Assembly (NCBI GenBank): GCA_025352685.1
Contig: JANXSN010000017.1
Span: forward strand, 1-64,000
DNA: 64,000 nucleotides
Direction of reading: 5' to 3'
Source of the DNA: Sphingomonadales bacterium
GTDB lineage: Bacteria; Pseudomonadota; Alphaproteobacteria; Sphingomonadales; Sphingomonadaceae
The stretch's first letter is position 1; each line of letters begins with the position of its first letter. The notes below the pieces were generated by a model, which was not told the DNA's origin, searched no databases, and was given only the letters and a program-made list of their open reading frames with translations. Of this stretch, positions 1-8,773 are shown one piece after another. Made by a program: the position numbers and the translations under genes.

Positions 1-520
<520 letters not shown>

Positions 521-710
521 GATGTTCCGACAAGCCCCAGGTGGAATTCCCGAAGGCAAGTCAGCTCATTTCAAGGAGCCGTTCCTGCACAAATCAATTA
601 CGTATGGATACGTGAAGGACTTGCGAGTAACGACTAATTTAACCGAGCACCCGACGCCTTAAAACCGTCGGACCCGGAGCCGCCGCCCACATGTCCCTTC
701 ATCTAAACCA

Positions 711-725
711 ACAATGTCAAAGAGC
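711..725 (-). promoter_or_regulatory. rrn leader boxA antitermination element
   Basis: On the minus strand this reads GCTCTTTGACATTGT, matching the boxA core (TGCTCTTTGA-like) that recruits the Nus antitermination complex to rRNA transcripts. It sits about 190 nt upstream of the mature 16S 5' end and about 135 nt downstream of the predicted transcription start. Confidence 0.75.
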
Positions 726-748
726 GCAAAACACCGACGCCTAGTCTT

Positions 749-766
749 ACCCCGTTTAACCGGGGT
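749..766 (-). other. small hairpin in rrn leader
   Basis: A perfect 6-bp inverted repeat, ACCCCG / CGGGGT around TTTAAC, lies just upstream of boxA in the 16S leader. It could be an RNA structure (boxB-like) next to boxA; that role is inferred from position only. Confidence 0.4.
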
Positions 767-863
767 GACCGGGCGTCTGTGATAATGCAGAAGCAGCTCT
801 GAAACTTCACGTTCTTCGCTCCGGAGAGGAAGGCCGAAGTGGCTCAGCGCCGCGACGAGAGTT

Positions 864-892
864 CCTATATGAGGCGAGTTTTTTCCCGTCAA
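864..892 (-). promoter_or_regulatory. rrn sigma-70 promoter
   Basis: On the minus strand TTGACG (887-892) and TATAGG (864-869) are separated by exactly 17 nt. The start site would be near 857, giving a leader of about 337 nt before the 16S. Position, orientation and the downstream boxA all support this as the rrn operon promoter. Confidence 0.8.
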
Positions 893-1034
893 CAGCTTTC
901 TGTAGGAAAAGCATCACAAAAGTTCGGCAGCCCTGCGTACCGTGCGGTAAAGGCTTTTTCACCGGTGCACGGTATGACGGTTTTCACAGACGCGTCCCAC
1001 GACCGGATCGCGCGGAAAACTGGGCGCTCAGCGT

Positions 1035-2021
1035 ATGATCCTTCCCCGCATCAGCGTCGCCATGAGCGTTTATAACAATGCAACCTATCTGCCGCACGCC
1101 ATTGAAAGCATTCTGGCGCAGACCCTCTCCGACTTCGAGTTTTTGATCGTTGACGATGGATCGACCGATGAATCGGGCGCGATCATCGATCGATTCGCCC
1201 ATCTCGATTCGCGAATCAAGCCGATCCACCAAGCAAACGCGGGTCTGATCGTCAGCCTCAACTACATGATCAGCTTGGCACAGGCCCCGCTCATCGCCCG
1301 CATGGACGGTGACGACATTGCCCTGCCCGAACGCTTTGCTCGTCAGGTCAGGTTTCTCGACGCCCATCCCGGCATCGGCGTGTTGGGTACAGGCTGCTCG
1401 TGCATCGACGAACTCGGCAAACCGAGCAGCTATAAGTTCGACAACGTCACGTCTCCCCAAGACGTCCTCGACGATCTTCACAACGGACCGCCGCTTTGTC
1501 ATCCGTCGGTAATCATGCGTCGCGACGCAGTCCGCGCCGTTGGCGGCTACCACCGCGCCTATACACATTGTGAAGATTATGATTTGTGGCTGCGGCTTTC
1601 AGAGCGTGTCCGCATGGCGAACTTGCCTGATCGGCTTCTTCTCTATCGCCAGAGCGAAACCCAAGTCAGTAACCGCCACGCCTATGTACAAAAGATAGGA
1701 GCCGCGATCGCGTGGGAGGCCCATGTCGAAAGGCTCGCCGGACGGCCTGATCCGACCGAGGACCTCGACTCCCTGCCAGCGATGGAAGACCTCGACACCG
1801 TGTTCGCGCGCCCAGGAACGTATCGATGCGTCCGCGCAAAGGTAACGTTGGGCAGCGTCTATACATGCGCGACACTGCGCGGTGACGGGTTTGAGCTGAT
1901 GCTCGACCATATTCGCGACGGTGGAGCGACCAACGGGCTATGGCGTACCGTCGTGCGGCTGGTCACGCTATTGGAACCGGTGCGCGCGCTGCGGCTCGCC
2001 ATGGCGCTCGTTCGGCAATGA
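1035..2021 (+). CDS. family 2 glycosyltransferase
   Basis: A 328-residue GT-A fold glycosyltransferase that should transfer a sugar from a nucleotide donor during surface polysaccharide synthesis. The N-terminal beta strand and SVYNN motif (about residues 9-14), the DDGST nucleotide-binding motif (40-44) and a DGDD metal-binding DxD motif (91-94) are visible. HPSVIMRR and ED(Y)DLWLR in the middle match the acceptor and catalytic side of GT2 enzymes such as WcaA-type proteins. No membrane segment is obvious. The stop overlaps the next gene's start (ATGA), so it is translationally coupled to a flippase. It is divergent from the rrn operon. Donor and acceptor cannot be told. Confidence 0.9.
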   Translation: MILPRISVAMSVYNNATYLPHAIESILAQTLSDFEFLIVDDGSTDESGAIIDRFAHLDSRIKPIHQANAGLIVSLNYMISLAQAPLIARMDGDDIALPERFARQVRFLDAHPGIGVLGTGCSCIDELGKPSSYKFDNVTSPQDVLDDLHNGPPLCHPSVIMRRDAVRAVGGYHRAYTHCEDYDLWLRLSERVRMANLPDRLLLYRQSETQVSNRHAYVQKIGAAIAWEAHVERLAGRPDPTEDLDSLPAMEDLDTVFARPGTYRCVRAKVTLGSVYTCATLRGDGFELMLDHIRDGGATNGLWRTVVRLVTLLEPVRALRLAMALVRQ

Positions 2022-3487
2022 CCGCAGCGCCCTCCGTCCGCACCGCAGCCGTCTGGAGCATGGCTGGGCAATATGTCGTTTTCGCGGCGCAGTTCGCAAC
2101 ATCTGTTGTCATCTCGCGTTTCTTCCTGACGCCCGGCGAAGTCGGCCTGTTCGGCACTGCACTCGCAGCGGCGATGATGGTCGCCGTCTTCCAGGATTTC
2201 GGAATCGGACGCTTTATCTCGGGCGAGCCCGACCTCGATGACGACAAACTGCGGCGGTGCTTCTCGGTTTCGATCGTCATCGCGCTCACGATTGGAGCGG
2301 TGATCGGTGCGCTCGCCTGGCCGATTGCCGGTTTTTATCATGACAACCGACTGTTCCCGATTCTGGCTGTGATCGCTGCGTCCTATCTGCTTGTTCCCTT
2401 TGGGATCGTGCCTGCAGCGCTCCTCCAGCGCCGCCTTGATTTCCGGGGGCTGTTCATCGTCAACACGGGCGCGGCGTTCACCATGGCGGCCGTAACCATC
2501 GGCGCCGCCGCGCATGGCTGGTCAGCGATGTCGCTCGCAATCGGAACTGTGGCCCAGGCGGGCGTCCGCGCAGTGCTCGGCATCTGGATGTGCGGCGAGC
2601 ACCCGCGCCTGCCGCTCAAGCTTGATGGTCTTGCGCCTATCCTCAAATTCGGCTCCGGTTCGTCGGCGCTCATCCTGAGTGGCGCCCTTGGGGTCCGCAC
2701 CCCCGAGCTGATTATTGGGCGGTTGATCAACTTCATCGCGGTTGGGCTGTACGGCCGGGCGGTCGGCCTTTCGGGCCAGCTCCGCCAGCTTGTGAGCGGC
2801 GCAATCGGTGGTGTCTTTTTCCCTGCATTTGCCCGCATGCGCGACCGGGGCGAGGCCTTTGCGCCCGCCTACCTGCGCGTCGTGGCCGCCTACAGCGTCA
2901 CCACCTGGCCGGCGATGGCGTTCCTCGCTGCAGCCGCCGTCCCCGTGGTCGACCTTCTCTACGGCCCGGTCTGGGCAGGAGTCGCGCCGCTGCTCATGTT
3001 GATCGCGCTCAGCGAAATCCCGTTCACCGCACTCCCGCTGCACATGGATGTCCCCATTGTGCTGGGGCGAATGCGCGCACTCTTGATGTTCAACAGCATC
3101 GACACAGCAGTCTCGATGGGCCTGATGATCGCTGCTGCCTTCATCAACGTCGAATGGGCCGCGGCCTCGCGCATTGTCTATGCGGTGTTGTGGTTCGCGA
3201 TCTACGCCAGGTTCATGCGCCGCCTGATCCAGTTCAAATGGTGCGAAATGATCCGCATCTATGCGCAAAGCCTTGCCTGTACTCTGGCAACCATCGCTCC
3301 GCTGGCATTTGTCTACGCCGCCGGGCGAGCGCCCATCGATCTCGGCTTTGCGCTCCTGGCTGGAACAGGCGTTGCCGGATGCCTTTGCTGGGCGACCATG
3401 TTGTTCGTCGTCCGCCACCCTGCCCGGCTTGAGTTCATCGACATCGCCCGTGCGGGGCTGACGCGCCGCAAGCGGACGACAGCCTGA
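2018..3487 (+). CDS. polysaccharide flippase, PST/Wzx family
   Basis: A 489-residue polytopic membrane protein of the MOP/PST superfamily, predicted to flip lipid-linked oligosaccharide across the inner membrane. About 12-14 hydrophobic helices run along its length, and the first (residues about 10-30, GQYVVFAAQFATSVVISRFF) is the usual Wzx N-terminal helix followed by the 'LTPGEVGLFG' loop. An open frame continues upstream inside the glycosyltransferase gene, but I chose the ATG at 2018 because it forms the ATGA overlap with that gene. The two genes form a small operon. No polymerase or other polysaccharide genes are next to it. Confidence 0.88.
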   Translation: MTAAPSVRTAAVWSMAGQYVVFAAQFATSVVISRFFLTPGEVGLFGTALAAAMMVAVFQDFGIGRFISGEPDLDDDKLRRCFSVSIVIALTIGAVIGALAWPIAGFYHDNRLFPILAVIAASYLLVPFGIVPAALLQRRLDFRGLFIVNTGAAFTMAAVTIGAAAHGWSAMSLAIGTVAQAGVRAVLGIWMCGEHPRLPLKLDGLAPILKFGSGSSALILSGALGVRTPELIIGRLINFIAVGLYGRAVGLSGQLRQLVSGAIGGVFFPAFARMRDRGEAFAPAYLRVVAAYSVTTWPAMAFLAAAAVPVVDLLYGPVWAGVAPLLMLIALSEIPFTALPLHMDVPIVLGRMRALLMFNSIDTAVSMGLMIAAAFINVEWAAASRIVYAVLWFAIYARFMRRLIQFKWCEMIRIYAQSLACTLATIAPLAFVYAAGRAPIDLGFALLAGTGVAGCLCWATMLFVVRHPARLEFIDIARAGLTRRKRTTA

Positions 3488-3489
3488 AT

Positions 3490-3705
3490 TCAGTCAATCC
3501 GGTGGCTGACCATTTGCCCCATCAACGCCATCTGCGCGACCACCGTGTCGAGCTGGTCGCGCACAAATTCCTTGGGATCGCGATAGACCATCCGCCAATC
3601 GCGGGAGCGGCTTCGCGCACGGACAAACGAGCCGCCACAAACCTCATCGCCTCCACGCAGGCGTTGAGAAGCGATCGATCGGGCAAAAATATTCGTGCGG
3701 CGCAA
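3490..3705 (-). CDS. short unassigned ORF, possibly a gene remnant
   Basis: A 71-codon minus-strand frame, convergent with the flippase and 3 nt from its stop. The C-terminal half (WRMVYRDPKEFVRDQLDTV...) looks protein-like, while the N-terminal third is arginine-rich low-quality sequence. I do not recognise a family and see no ribosome binding site. It may be the tail of a decayed gene or not coding at all. Confidence 0.22.
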   Translation of the reverse strand: MRRTNIFARSIASQRLRGGDEVCGGSFVRARSRSRDWRMVYRDPKEFVRDQLDTVVAQMALMGQMVSHRID

Positions 3706-3893
3706 CGTTGGATACGCGGCTCGCTATCGGGGCCGGCAGCGCCGCATCGAGCGCCACGTACAATTATCGCGAAGGGAACGCTCGCTCGCGCGCCGACGCG
3801 CGGTCGAAGCGCAGTCGACGCTCATTTGCAGCGCCGTAACGTCGAGCGCCATGCCTCCGACCTGCACCTGGCAGGCCCGGACAACGCTTGAAA
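3706..3893. other. non-coding gap where rplQ would be expected
   Basis: Nothing convincing is encoded here on either strand. In most bacteria the gene after rpoA is rplQ (ribosomal protein L17); no frame in 3488-3966 resembles L17. The sequence is GC-rich with broken frames. Confidence 0.6.
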
Positions 3894-3930
3894 GAAAGGG
3901 CCCGCTACCAGGATAGTAGCAGGCCCTTTC
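3894..3930 (-). terminator. rho-independent terminator after rpoA
   Basis: Inverted repeat with arms GAAAGGGCC / GGCCCTTTC extended by GCTAC / GTAGC, a 7-nt loop and one mismatched pair. On the minus strand the stem is followed by a TTTCTTTC tract. It lies 37 nt downstream of the rpoA stop and ends the alpha operon. Confidence 0.85.
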
Positions 3931-3966
3931 CAAAGGACAGATCGTCTGATGCTCGGTCCGAGGCGA

Positions 3967-5043
3967 TTAGCCCATCAGCTCCGCTTCGAGCTTCTTTGCC
4001 ATGTCTTCAATATTCTCCGGCGGCCATCCGGGGATGTCCATGCCAAGGCGAAGCCCCATGCTGCTCAACACCTCCTTGATCTCGTTCAGCGACTTGCGAC
4101 CGAAATTGGGCGTCCGCAGCATCTCGGCCTCGGTCTTGCCGACGAGGTCACCGATATAAATGATATTGTCGTTCTTCAGACAGTTCGCGCTGCGCACCGA
4201 CAGTTCCAGCTCGTCGACCTTCTTCAACAGGTAACGGTTGAGCTGATTGGTGTCGCTCTCGCTGACAGACGCGGAGCCCATGCCGCTGGGTGCAGCCATC
4301 CCGATGATCGGCGACTGGCTGACCGCCTGACTGTCGTCAAAGTGGACAAACAGGCTCAGCTGGTCCTGCAGGATGCGTGCGGCATAGGCAACCGCATCAT
4401 CCGGCGTGATCGTACCGTCCGTTTCGATCGTCAGCGTAAGCTTGTCGTAATCGAGCTCCTGGCCGACCCGGGTGTTTTCAACCTTGTAGGCAACCTGCTT
4501 GACGGGCGAGTAAAGTGCATCAACCGGCACAAGACCGATGGGGGCGTCAGCCGGGCGATTGCTGGCCGCGGCGACATAGCCTTTGCCGGTGTCGGCCGTC
4601 AGCTCCATGTTGAGCGTCGCGCCTTCGTCGAGATGGCAGATTAACAGATCGGGGTTCATGACCTCAATGTCGCCCGACATCGCAATCATGCCGGCCGTAA
4701 CGTCGGCAGGACCAGTCGCCGAGAGCTGCAGCCGCTTGGGTCCCTCTCCCTGCATGCGCAGCGCAATCTGCTTCACATTCAGCACGATGTCAGTCACGTC
4801 TTCGCGAACACCCGCGAGCGAACTGAACTCGTGAAGCACGTTCTCGATCTTGATTGATGTGACGGCGGCGCCCTGAAGCGACGACAAGAGCACGCGGCGC
4901 AGTGCGTTCCCCAGCGTGAGGCCAAAGCCCCGCTCGAGTGGCTCGGCGACGAACGTCGCGCGACGCTTTGCATCACCCGACGGCTTCTTATCGAGCGCAA
5001 CAGGCTTCTTCAGTTCCTGCCAGTTCTTGGAATTGACGGCCAC
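3967..5043 (-). CDS. rpoA: RNA polymerase alpha subunit
   Basis: A 358-residue alpha subunit that dimerises to nucleate RNA polymerase. The N-terminal assembly domain (about 20-240, with [19 protein letters not shown]) and the C-terminal DNA-binding domain (about 270-340) are both present; the UP-element contact motif RSANCLK is intact. I chose the GTG at 5043 ([11 protein letters not shown]) because AAGGGG lies 9 nt upstream and homologous N-termini begin here; an open frame extends to an ATG at 5136 but would almost abut the rpsK stop without a ribosome site. It is last in rpsM-rpsK-rpoA and is followed directly by a terminator rather than rplQ. Confidence 0.97.
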   Translation of the reverse strand: MAVNSKNWQELKKPVALDKKPSGDAKRRATFVAEPLERGFGLTLGNALRRVLLSSLQGAAVTSIKIENVLHEFSSLAGVREDVTDIVLNVKQIALRMQGEGPKRLQLSATGPADVTAGMIAMSGDIEVMNPDLLICHLDEGATLNMELTADTGKGYVAAASNRPADAPIGLVPVDALYSPVKQVAYKVENTRVGQELDYDKLTLTIETDGTITPDDAVAYAARILQDQLSLFVHFDDSQAVSQSPIIGMAAPSGMGSASVSESDTNQLNRYLLKKVDELELSVRSANCLKNDNIIYIGDLVGKTEAEMLRTPNFGRKSLNEIKEVLSSMGLRLGMDIPGWPPENIEDMAKKLEAELMG

Positions 5044-5138
5044 GGTGGTGTTCCCCTTGGGGTTGGGCGATCCGCTCGTCAGCGGGTCCGCCGGAGACTC
5101 AGAATTGGTGCCCTCACGGAGCATGAACGCGTCCAAGA

Positions 5139-5528
5139 TTAAACGCGCCGACGCTTGGAGGGCCGTACGCCATTGTGCGGGATCGATGTCACGTCGCGGA
5201 TCGACGTGATGTTGAACCCGACGGCTTGCAGGGCACGCAGCGCGCTCTCGCGCCCCGAACCCGGGCCCTTGACCTCCACCTCGAGCGTGCGAACGCCGTG
5301 TTCGGCGGCCTTCTTGCCCGCGTCTTCGGCGGCAACCTGCGCAGCGTACGGCGTCGATTTTCTGGAGCCCTTGAAGCCCATCGTGCCTGCCGACGACCAG
5401 CTGATCGCGTTGCCCTGGGCATCGGTAATGGTGATCATCGTGTTATTGAAACTGGCGTTCACATGCGCAACGCCAGAGGTAATGTTTTTGCGTTCGCGCT
5501 TTTTAATGCGCTGAGGTTCGCGTGCCAT
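5139..5528 (-). CDS. rpsK: 30S ribosomal protein S11
   Basis: A 129-residue uS11 protein of the 30S platform near the 3' end of 16S rRNA. The conserved core ([22 protein letters not shown], and the C-terminal [22 protein letters not shown]) matches the family over its full length. It lies 45 nt after rpsM and about 95 nt before the chosen rpoA start, in the usual alpha-operon order. Confidence 0.98.
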   Translation of the reverse strand: MAREPQRIKKRERKNITSGVAHVNASFNNTMITITDAQGNAISWSSAGTMGFKGSRKSTPYAAQVAAEDAGKKAAEHGVRTLEVEVKGPGSGRESALRALQAVGFNITSIRDVTSIPHNGVRPSKRRRV

Positions 5529-5573
5529 TGTTGTGCTGTCCTAAACGAGAAGCGAGGCTGTCAAGCCGTCAGC

Positions 5574-5942
5574 TTATTTCTTCTTACCGGCGATTGGCTT
5601 GGCTTTGCCCTTGCGGGTCCGCGCATTGGTGTGTGTACGCTGGCCGCGAACCGGCAACCCTTTGCGGTGGCGCAGGCCGCGGTAGCAGGCCAGATCCATG
5701 AGGCGCTTGATATTTTGCGACACGGTACGGCGAAGGTCGCCCTCCACGGTGTAGCCAGCATCAATAGCTTCGCGGATCTGCAGAACTTCCTGGTCCGTCA
5801 GATCCTGAACGCGGGCCGACTCTGCAATGCCGAGCTTGGTGGTAATTTCCTTGGCTTTGGTGTTGCCGATGCCGTGGATATAGGTCAGCGCAATGTGTAC
5901 GCGCTTGTTGGTGGGAATGTTAACTCCCGCAATACGTGCCAT
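5574..5942 (-). CDS. rpsM: 30S ribosomal protein S13
   Basis: A 122-residue uS13 protein of the 30S head that contacts the P-site tRNA and the 50S bridge. [15 protein letters not shown] at the N-terminus and the [24 protein letters not shown] basic tail are diagnostic. GGGAGAATATTTTAG precedes the ATG. It starts a separate transcription unit because gdhA intervenes before adk, and it has its own promoter at 6071-6099. Confidence 0.98.
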   Translation of the reverse strand: MARIAGVNIPTNKRVHIALTYIHGIGNTKAKEITTKLGIAESARVQDLTDQEVLQIREAIDAGYTVEGDLRRTVSQNIKRLMDLACYRGLRHRKGLPVRGQRTHTNARTRKGKAKPIAGKKK

Positions 5943-6070
5943 CTAAAATATTCTCCCAGCTCCACAGGGCGTCTGGCAAGCCGCCCCATCTCAAAGCGTT
6001 ATCCCCGAAACGACGAAAACGCGGCGCGTGCAAAAGCACTCGCCGGTAATCGGGCTGCGGGAAGTGAGTG

Positions 6071-6099
6071 CCGATACGGTCGGCTCCGCAAGCTGTCAA
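6071..6099 (-). promoter_or_regulatory. sigma-70 promoter for rpsM-rpsK-rpoA
   Basis: On the minus strand TTGACA (6094-6099), a 17-nt spacer and TATCGG (6071-6076) lie in the 182-nt gap between gdhA and rpsM. The -35 is perfect and the spacing ideal. A separate promoter fits the insertion of gdhA into the ribosomal order. Confidence 0.7.
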
Positions 6100-6124
6100 G
6101 CGCGTCGCAGTGAAAAAACGCGAT

Positions 6125-7480
6125 TCAAACGACCCCGTACGCAAGCATCGCATCGGCCACCTTCTTGAACCCGGCGATGTTGGCTCCCTTCACGTAATCG
6201 CAGTGGCCAGTCGCGTCCGTTCCATATTCCAAACAACGGCTGTGAATGCCTTCCATGATGTCGAGAAGAAGCCGCTGGAGCTCGTCCTCCTTCCAGCTGA
6301 TCCGTGCCGAATTCTGGCTCATTTCGAGCCCTGAGACGGCAACGCCGCCCGCGTTTGCCGCCTTACCGGGCGCAAACAGGATCCTGGCATCCTTGAAGAC
6401 GTGAACACCGGCCAGATCGGTTGGCATGTTGGCGCCTTCGCTCACGGCCATGCATCCGTTCGCGATCAGCAGCCTGGCGTCGTCACCGAGCAGTTCGTTC
6501 TGCGTCGCACAGGGCAGCGCCACGTCGCACGATACGCCCCACGGCGTCTTTCCCGGCGTGAAACTGGCCCCGGAAAACGCGTCGACATACTCCTTGATCC
6601 GACCCCGTCGCACGGTCTTGAGCGCCTTGACCCAGTCGATCTTTTCTTGGTCGAGGCCAGCCGGATCATGGATGAAGCCCTCGCTGTCACTAAGCGTCAG
6701 CACCTTGCCACCGAGCTGGACTATTTTTTCCGCGGCGTGAGTAGCGACGTTTCCCGAACCCGAGATCACCGCCGTCTTCCCGGCCAAGTCCTGCCCCTTG
6801 GTTTTCAGCATGTTGGCGAGGAAATAAACGGCGCCGTAGCCTGTAGCTTCAGTCCGAATCAGCGAACCGCCGTATTCGAGCCCCTTTCCCGTCAGCACGC
6901 CCGTGAACTCGCCGGTGATGCGCTTGTATTGGCCAAACATATACCCGATCTCGCGTCCGCCAACACCGATGTCGCCTGCCGGGACGTCGACGTCGGCGCC
7001 GATGTGGCGGTAAAGCTCCGTCATGAGCGACTGGCAGAAGCGCATAACTTCCCCGTCCGACTTTCCTTTGGGATTGAAGTTCGAGCCTCCCTTGCCGCCG
7101 CCCATTGGCAGGCCCGTCAACGCGTTCTTGAACGTCTGTTCGAAGGCAAGGAACTTGAGTACGCTCTCGGTCACGCTTGGGTGGAAGCGGATACCACCCT
7201 TGTACGGGCCGATCGCGTTGTTGTTCTGGACCCGCCAACCACGCTGAACACGAATATGGCCCTCGTCGTCCTGCCAGCACACGCGAAAAGAGATCACGCG
7301 GTCAGGCTCGGCAATGCGGCGCAGGATCTGCGCGCTGTGATACTTCTCTTTATCGGCCATGAAATCGAAAATGTCCTCGGCAACTTCGGTCACCGCCTGG
7401 ACAAACTCGGGTTGCCCCGGATTGCGCTTCTTCACGCCTTCGACAAATGAACTCAGATCAACGTGATCGTGTACGGCCAT
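6125..7480 (-). CDS. gdhA: NADP-type glutamate dehydrogenase
   Basis: A 451-residue enzyme that interconverts 2-oxoglutarate plus ammonia and glutamate. The length and sequence match the hexameric small GDH family. The substrate-domain motif MGGGKGGSNFNPKGKS, the catalytic-Asp region VPAGDIGVGGREIGY and the Rossmann motif SGSGNVATHAAEK are all clear. The ATG at 7480 has GGGGGC about 8 nt upstream; the open frame extends further but into sequence resembling the tail of the upstream pseudogene. Its place between adk and rpsM, inside the ribosomal protein block, is unusual. No strong promoter was seen in front of it, so it may share transcription from the spc operon. Confidence 0.96.
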   Translation of the reverse strand: MAVHDHVDLSSFVEGVKKRNPGQPEFVQAVTEVAEDIFDFMADKEKYHSAQILRRIAEPDRVISFRVCWQDDEGHIRVQRGWRVQNNNAIGPYKGGIRFHPSVTESVLKFLAFEQTFKNALTGLPMGGGKGGSNFNPKGKSDGEVMRFCQSLMTELYRHIGADVDVPAGDIGVGGREIGYMFGQYKRITGEFTGVLTGKGLEYGGSLIRTEATGYGAVYFLANMLKTKGQDLAGKTAVISGSGNVATHAAEKIVQLGGKVLTLSDSEGFIHDPAGLDQEKIDWVKALKTVRRGRIKEYVDAFSGASFTPGKTPWGVSCDVALPCATQNELLGDDARLLIANGCMAVSEGANMPTDLAGVHVFKDARILFAPGKAANAGGVAVSGLEMSQNSARISWKEDELQRLLLDIMEGIHSRCLEYGTDATGHCDYVKGANIAGFKKVADAMLAYGVV

Positions 7481-7612
7481 GGTAATCGCCCCCTGCAGCT
7501 GATGTACGCAGACCCCGCCGCCCTCTGAGTCGGGGCGATGGCAACAGGCTAGCAGGAAAGTGCGCGGCGTGAAGAGCGCCTCGTTCGCGACCCCCACAAG
7601 TCGCGAAGGCTG

Positions 7613-8098
7613 CTATTGCAATACCGCGTCGACTGCCGGCGCATGCGCACGCGGGTCCATCCCGAAATTAGCACCAACGACGTAACGAAGACGAACCTGT
7701 GTCACAGTGCCCACCGGCACGAACTCGAATGTCAGCACCGCACAGACACCCATCGATTGCAGCGGTCCGAGCGGCGCGGACAGGCGCAGCGCGATGCCCG
7801 GCACAGCCTGAACGACGCGACCATACTCGGCCTCGCCCCCCTTCCACCTTGCACAGAAACAACCACCGGCACGACGGTCGAGAGACATGTTGGCAGCTTG
7901 AGCCGATCAGCTGTGCTTGCTCGACGACCACAACTCGGGCCGACGAATGAGCCGCGTCGAGGTTGCTGCCGGGGCCGACGCCACGCTAACGCGTTGCGCA
8001 ATCGCAAGACCGCACTCGTTGACGGAAACGACGTCGGCGTTTGCACGGGTGGCGGAAACAGCCGGCGCGACGACCGCCAGCATGCCGCAGCGTGTCAC
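7613..8098 (-). pseudogene. SRPBCC-family secreted protein, broken by in-frame stops
   Basis: Two pieces in the same minus-strand frame (8098 to 7907 and 7904 to 7613) together resemble a small exported SRPBCC (START-like, polyketide-cyclase-type) protein. A signal-like N-terminus is followed by a PELW-SSSKHS segment, then SAQAANMSLDRRAGGCFC, then a beta-rich C-terminal half (GPLQSMGVCAVLTFEF...YVVGANF). A TGA at 7907-7909 stands where the family usually has Trp. A TAG at 7613-7615 cuts the final helix after PAVDAVLQ. The first codon would be GTG at 8098, or ATG at 8083. The gene overlaps the end of adk by a few bases. I read it as a decayed gene; a sequencing error would have to strike twice. 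Confidence 0.6.
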
Positions 8099-8739
8099 CC
8101 CAGCATCGCTTCGATGGCGGCGCTGACTGCGTGAATGTCGGCCATTCCATCGATCCGCTGCAACAAGCCGCGTCGCTCATAGATCGGCAGGATCGGGGCG
8201 GTCTTGGCTCGATATTCAGCCATGCGCGTGCGCACTGTTTCGGCATTGTCATCGGGACGCCGTTTGAACTGAGTGGAGCCGCAAACGTCGCAAACACCGG
8301 CAACCCTGGGCTGGGCATAACGATCGTGGTAGCCCGCGCCGCACTTTGCGCATGTGTATCGTCCGGTGATCCGATCGATCAACGCGTCCTCGTCGACCTC
8401 GAATTCGAGGACGTGATCGAGGGTCCGCTTGCGCGCCGCCAGTAACGCGTCGAGCAATTCGGCCTGACGTGCCGTGCGGGGATAGCCATCGAAGATCACG
8501 CCCTTCGACGGGTCGATCTCGTCGAGATGCTCACCGAGAATCTGGGCCATCAATTCGTCAGGGAAGAGCTTGCCAGCCTTCATGATCTCATCAGCAATCT
8601 TGCCGACGTCTGTCCCGGCCTTGACTGCGGCCCGCAGAATATCGCCGGTCGACAACTGGACCATGCCGCGCTCGGCAACGAGCCGCGCTGCCTGCGTACC
8701 TTTGCCTGCCCCGGGGGGGCCAAGCAGGATGATATTCAT
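8095..8739 (-). CDS. adk: adenylate kinase
   Basis: A 214-residue enzyme converting ATP + AMP to 2 ADP in the cytoplasm. The P-loop GPPGAGKGTQ is at residues 7-16, the AMP-binding DGYPRT motif near 84-89, and the LID domain has two CxxC pairs (CAKCG and CDVCG), so it is the zinc-binding long form. The ATG at 8739 follows AGGGGAGG at good spacing; upstream codons in frame are not family-like. It is the last gene of the secY unit. Confidence 0.97.
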   Translation of the reverse strand: MNIILLGPPGAGKGTQAARLVAERGMVQLSTGDILRAAVKAGTDVGKIADEIMKAGKLFPDELMAQILGEHLDEIDPSKGVIFDGYPRTARQAELLDALLAARKRTLDHVLEFEVDEDALIDRITGRYTCAKCGAGYHDRYAQPRVAGVCDVCGSTQFKRRPDDNAETVRTRMAEYRAKTAPILPIYERRGLLQRIDGMADIHAVSAAIEAMLG

Positions 8740-8773
8740 GCGATCGCCCTCCCCTTTTAAAGCAGTTCGCCTG

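Noticed and set aside
7907-7909. TGA in the SRPBCC gene as a selenocysteine codon
   Set aside because: Family members are expected to have Trp here, no selenocysteine hairpin was noticed, and a second stop (TAG) follows, so decay is simpler.
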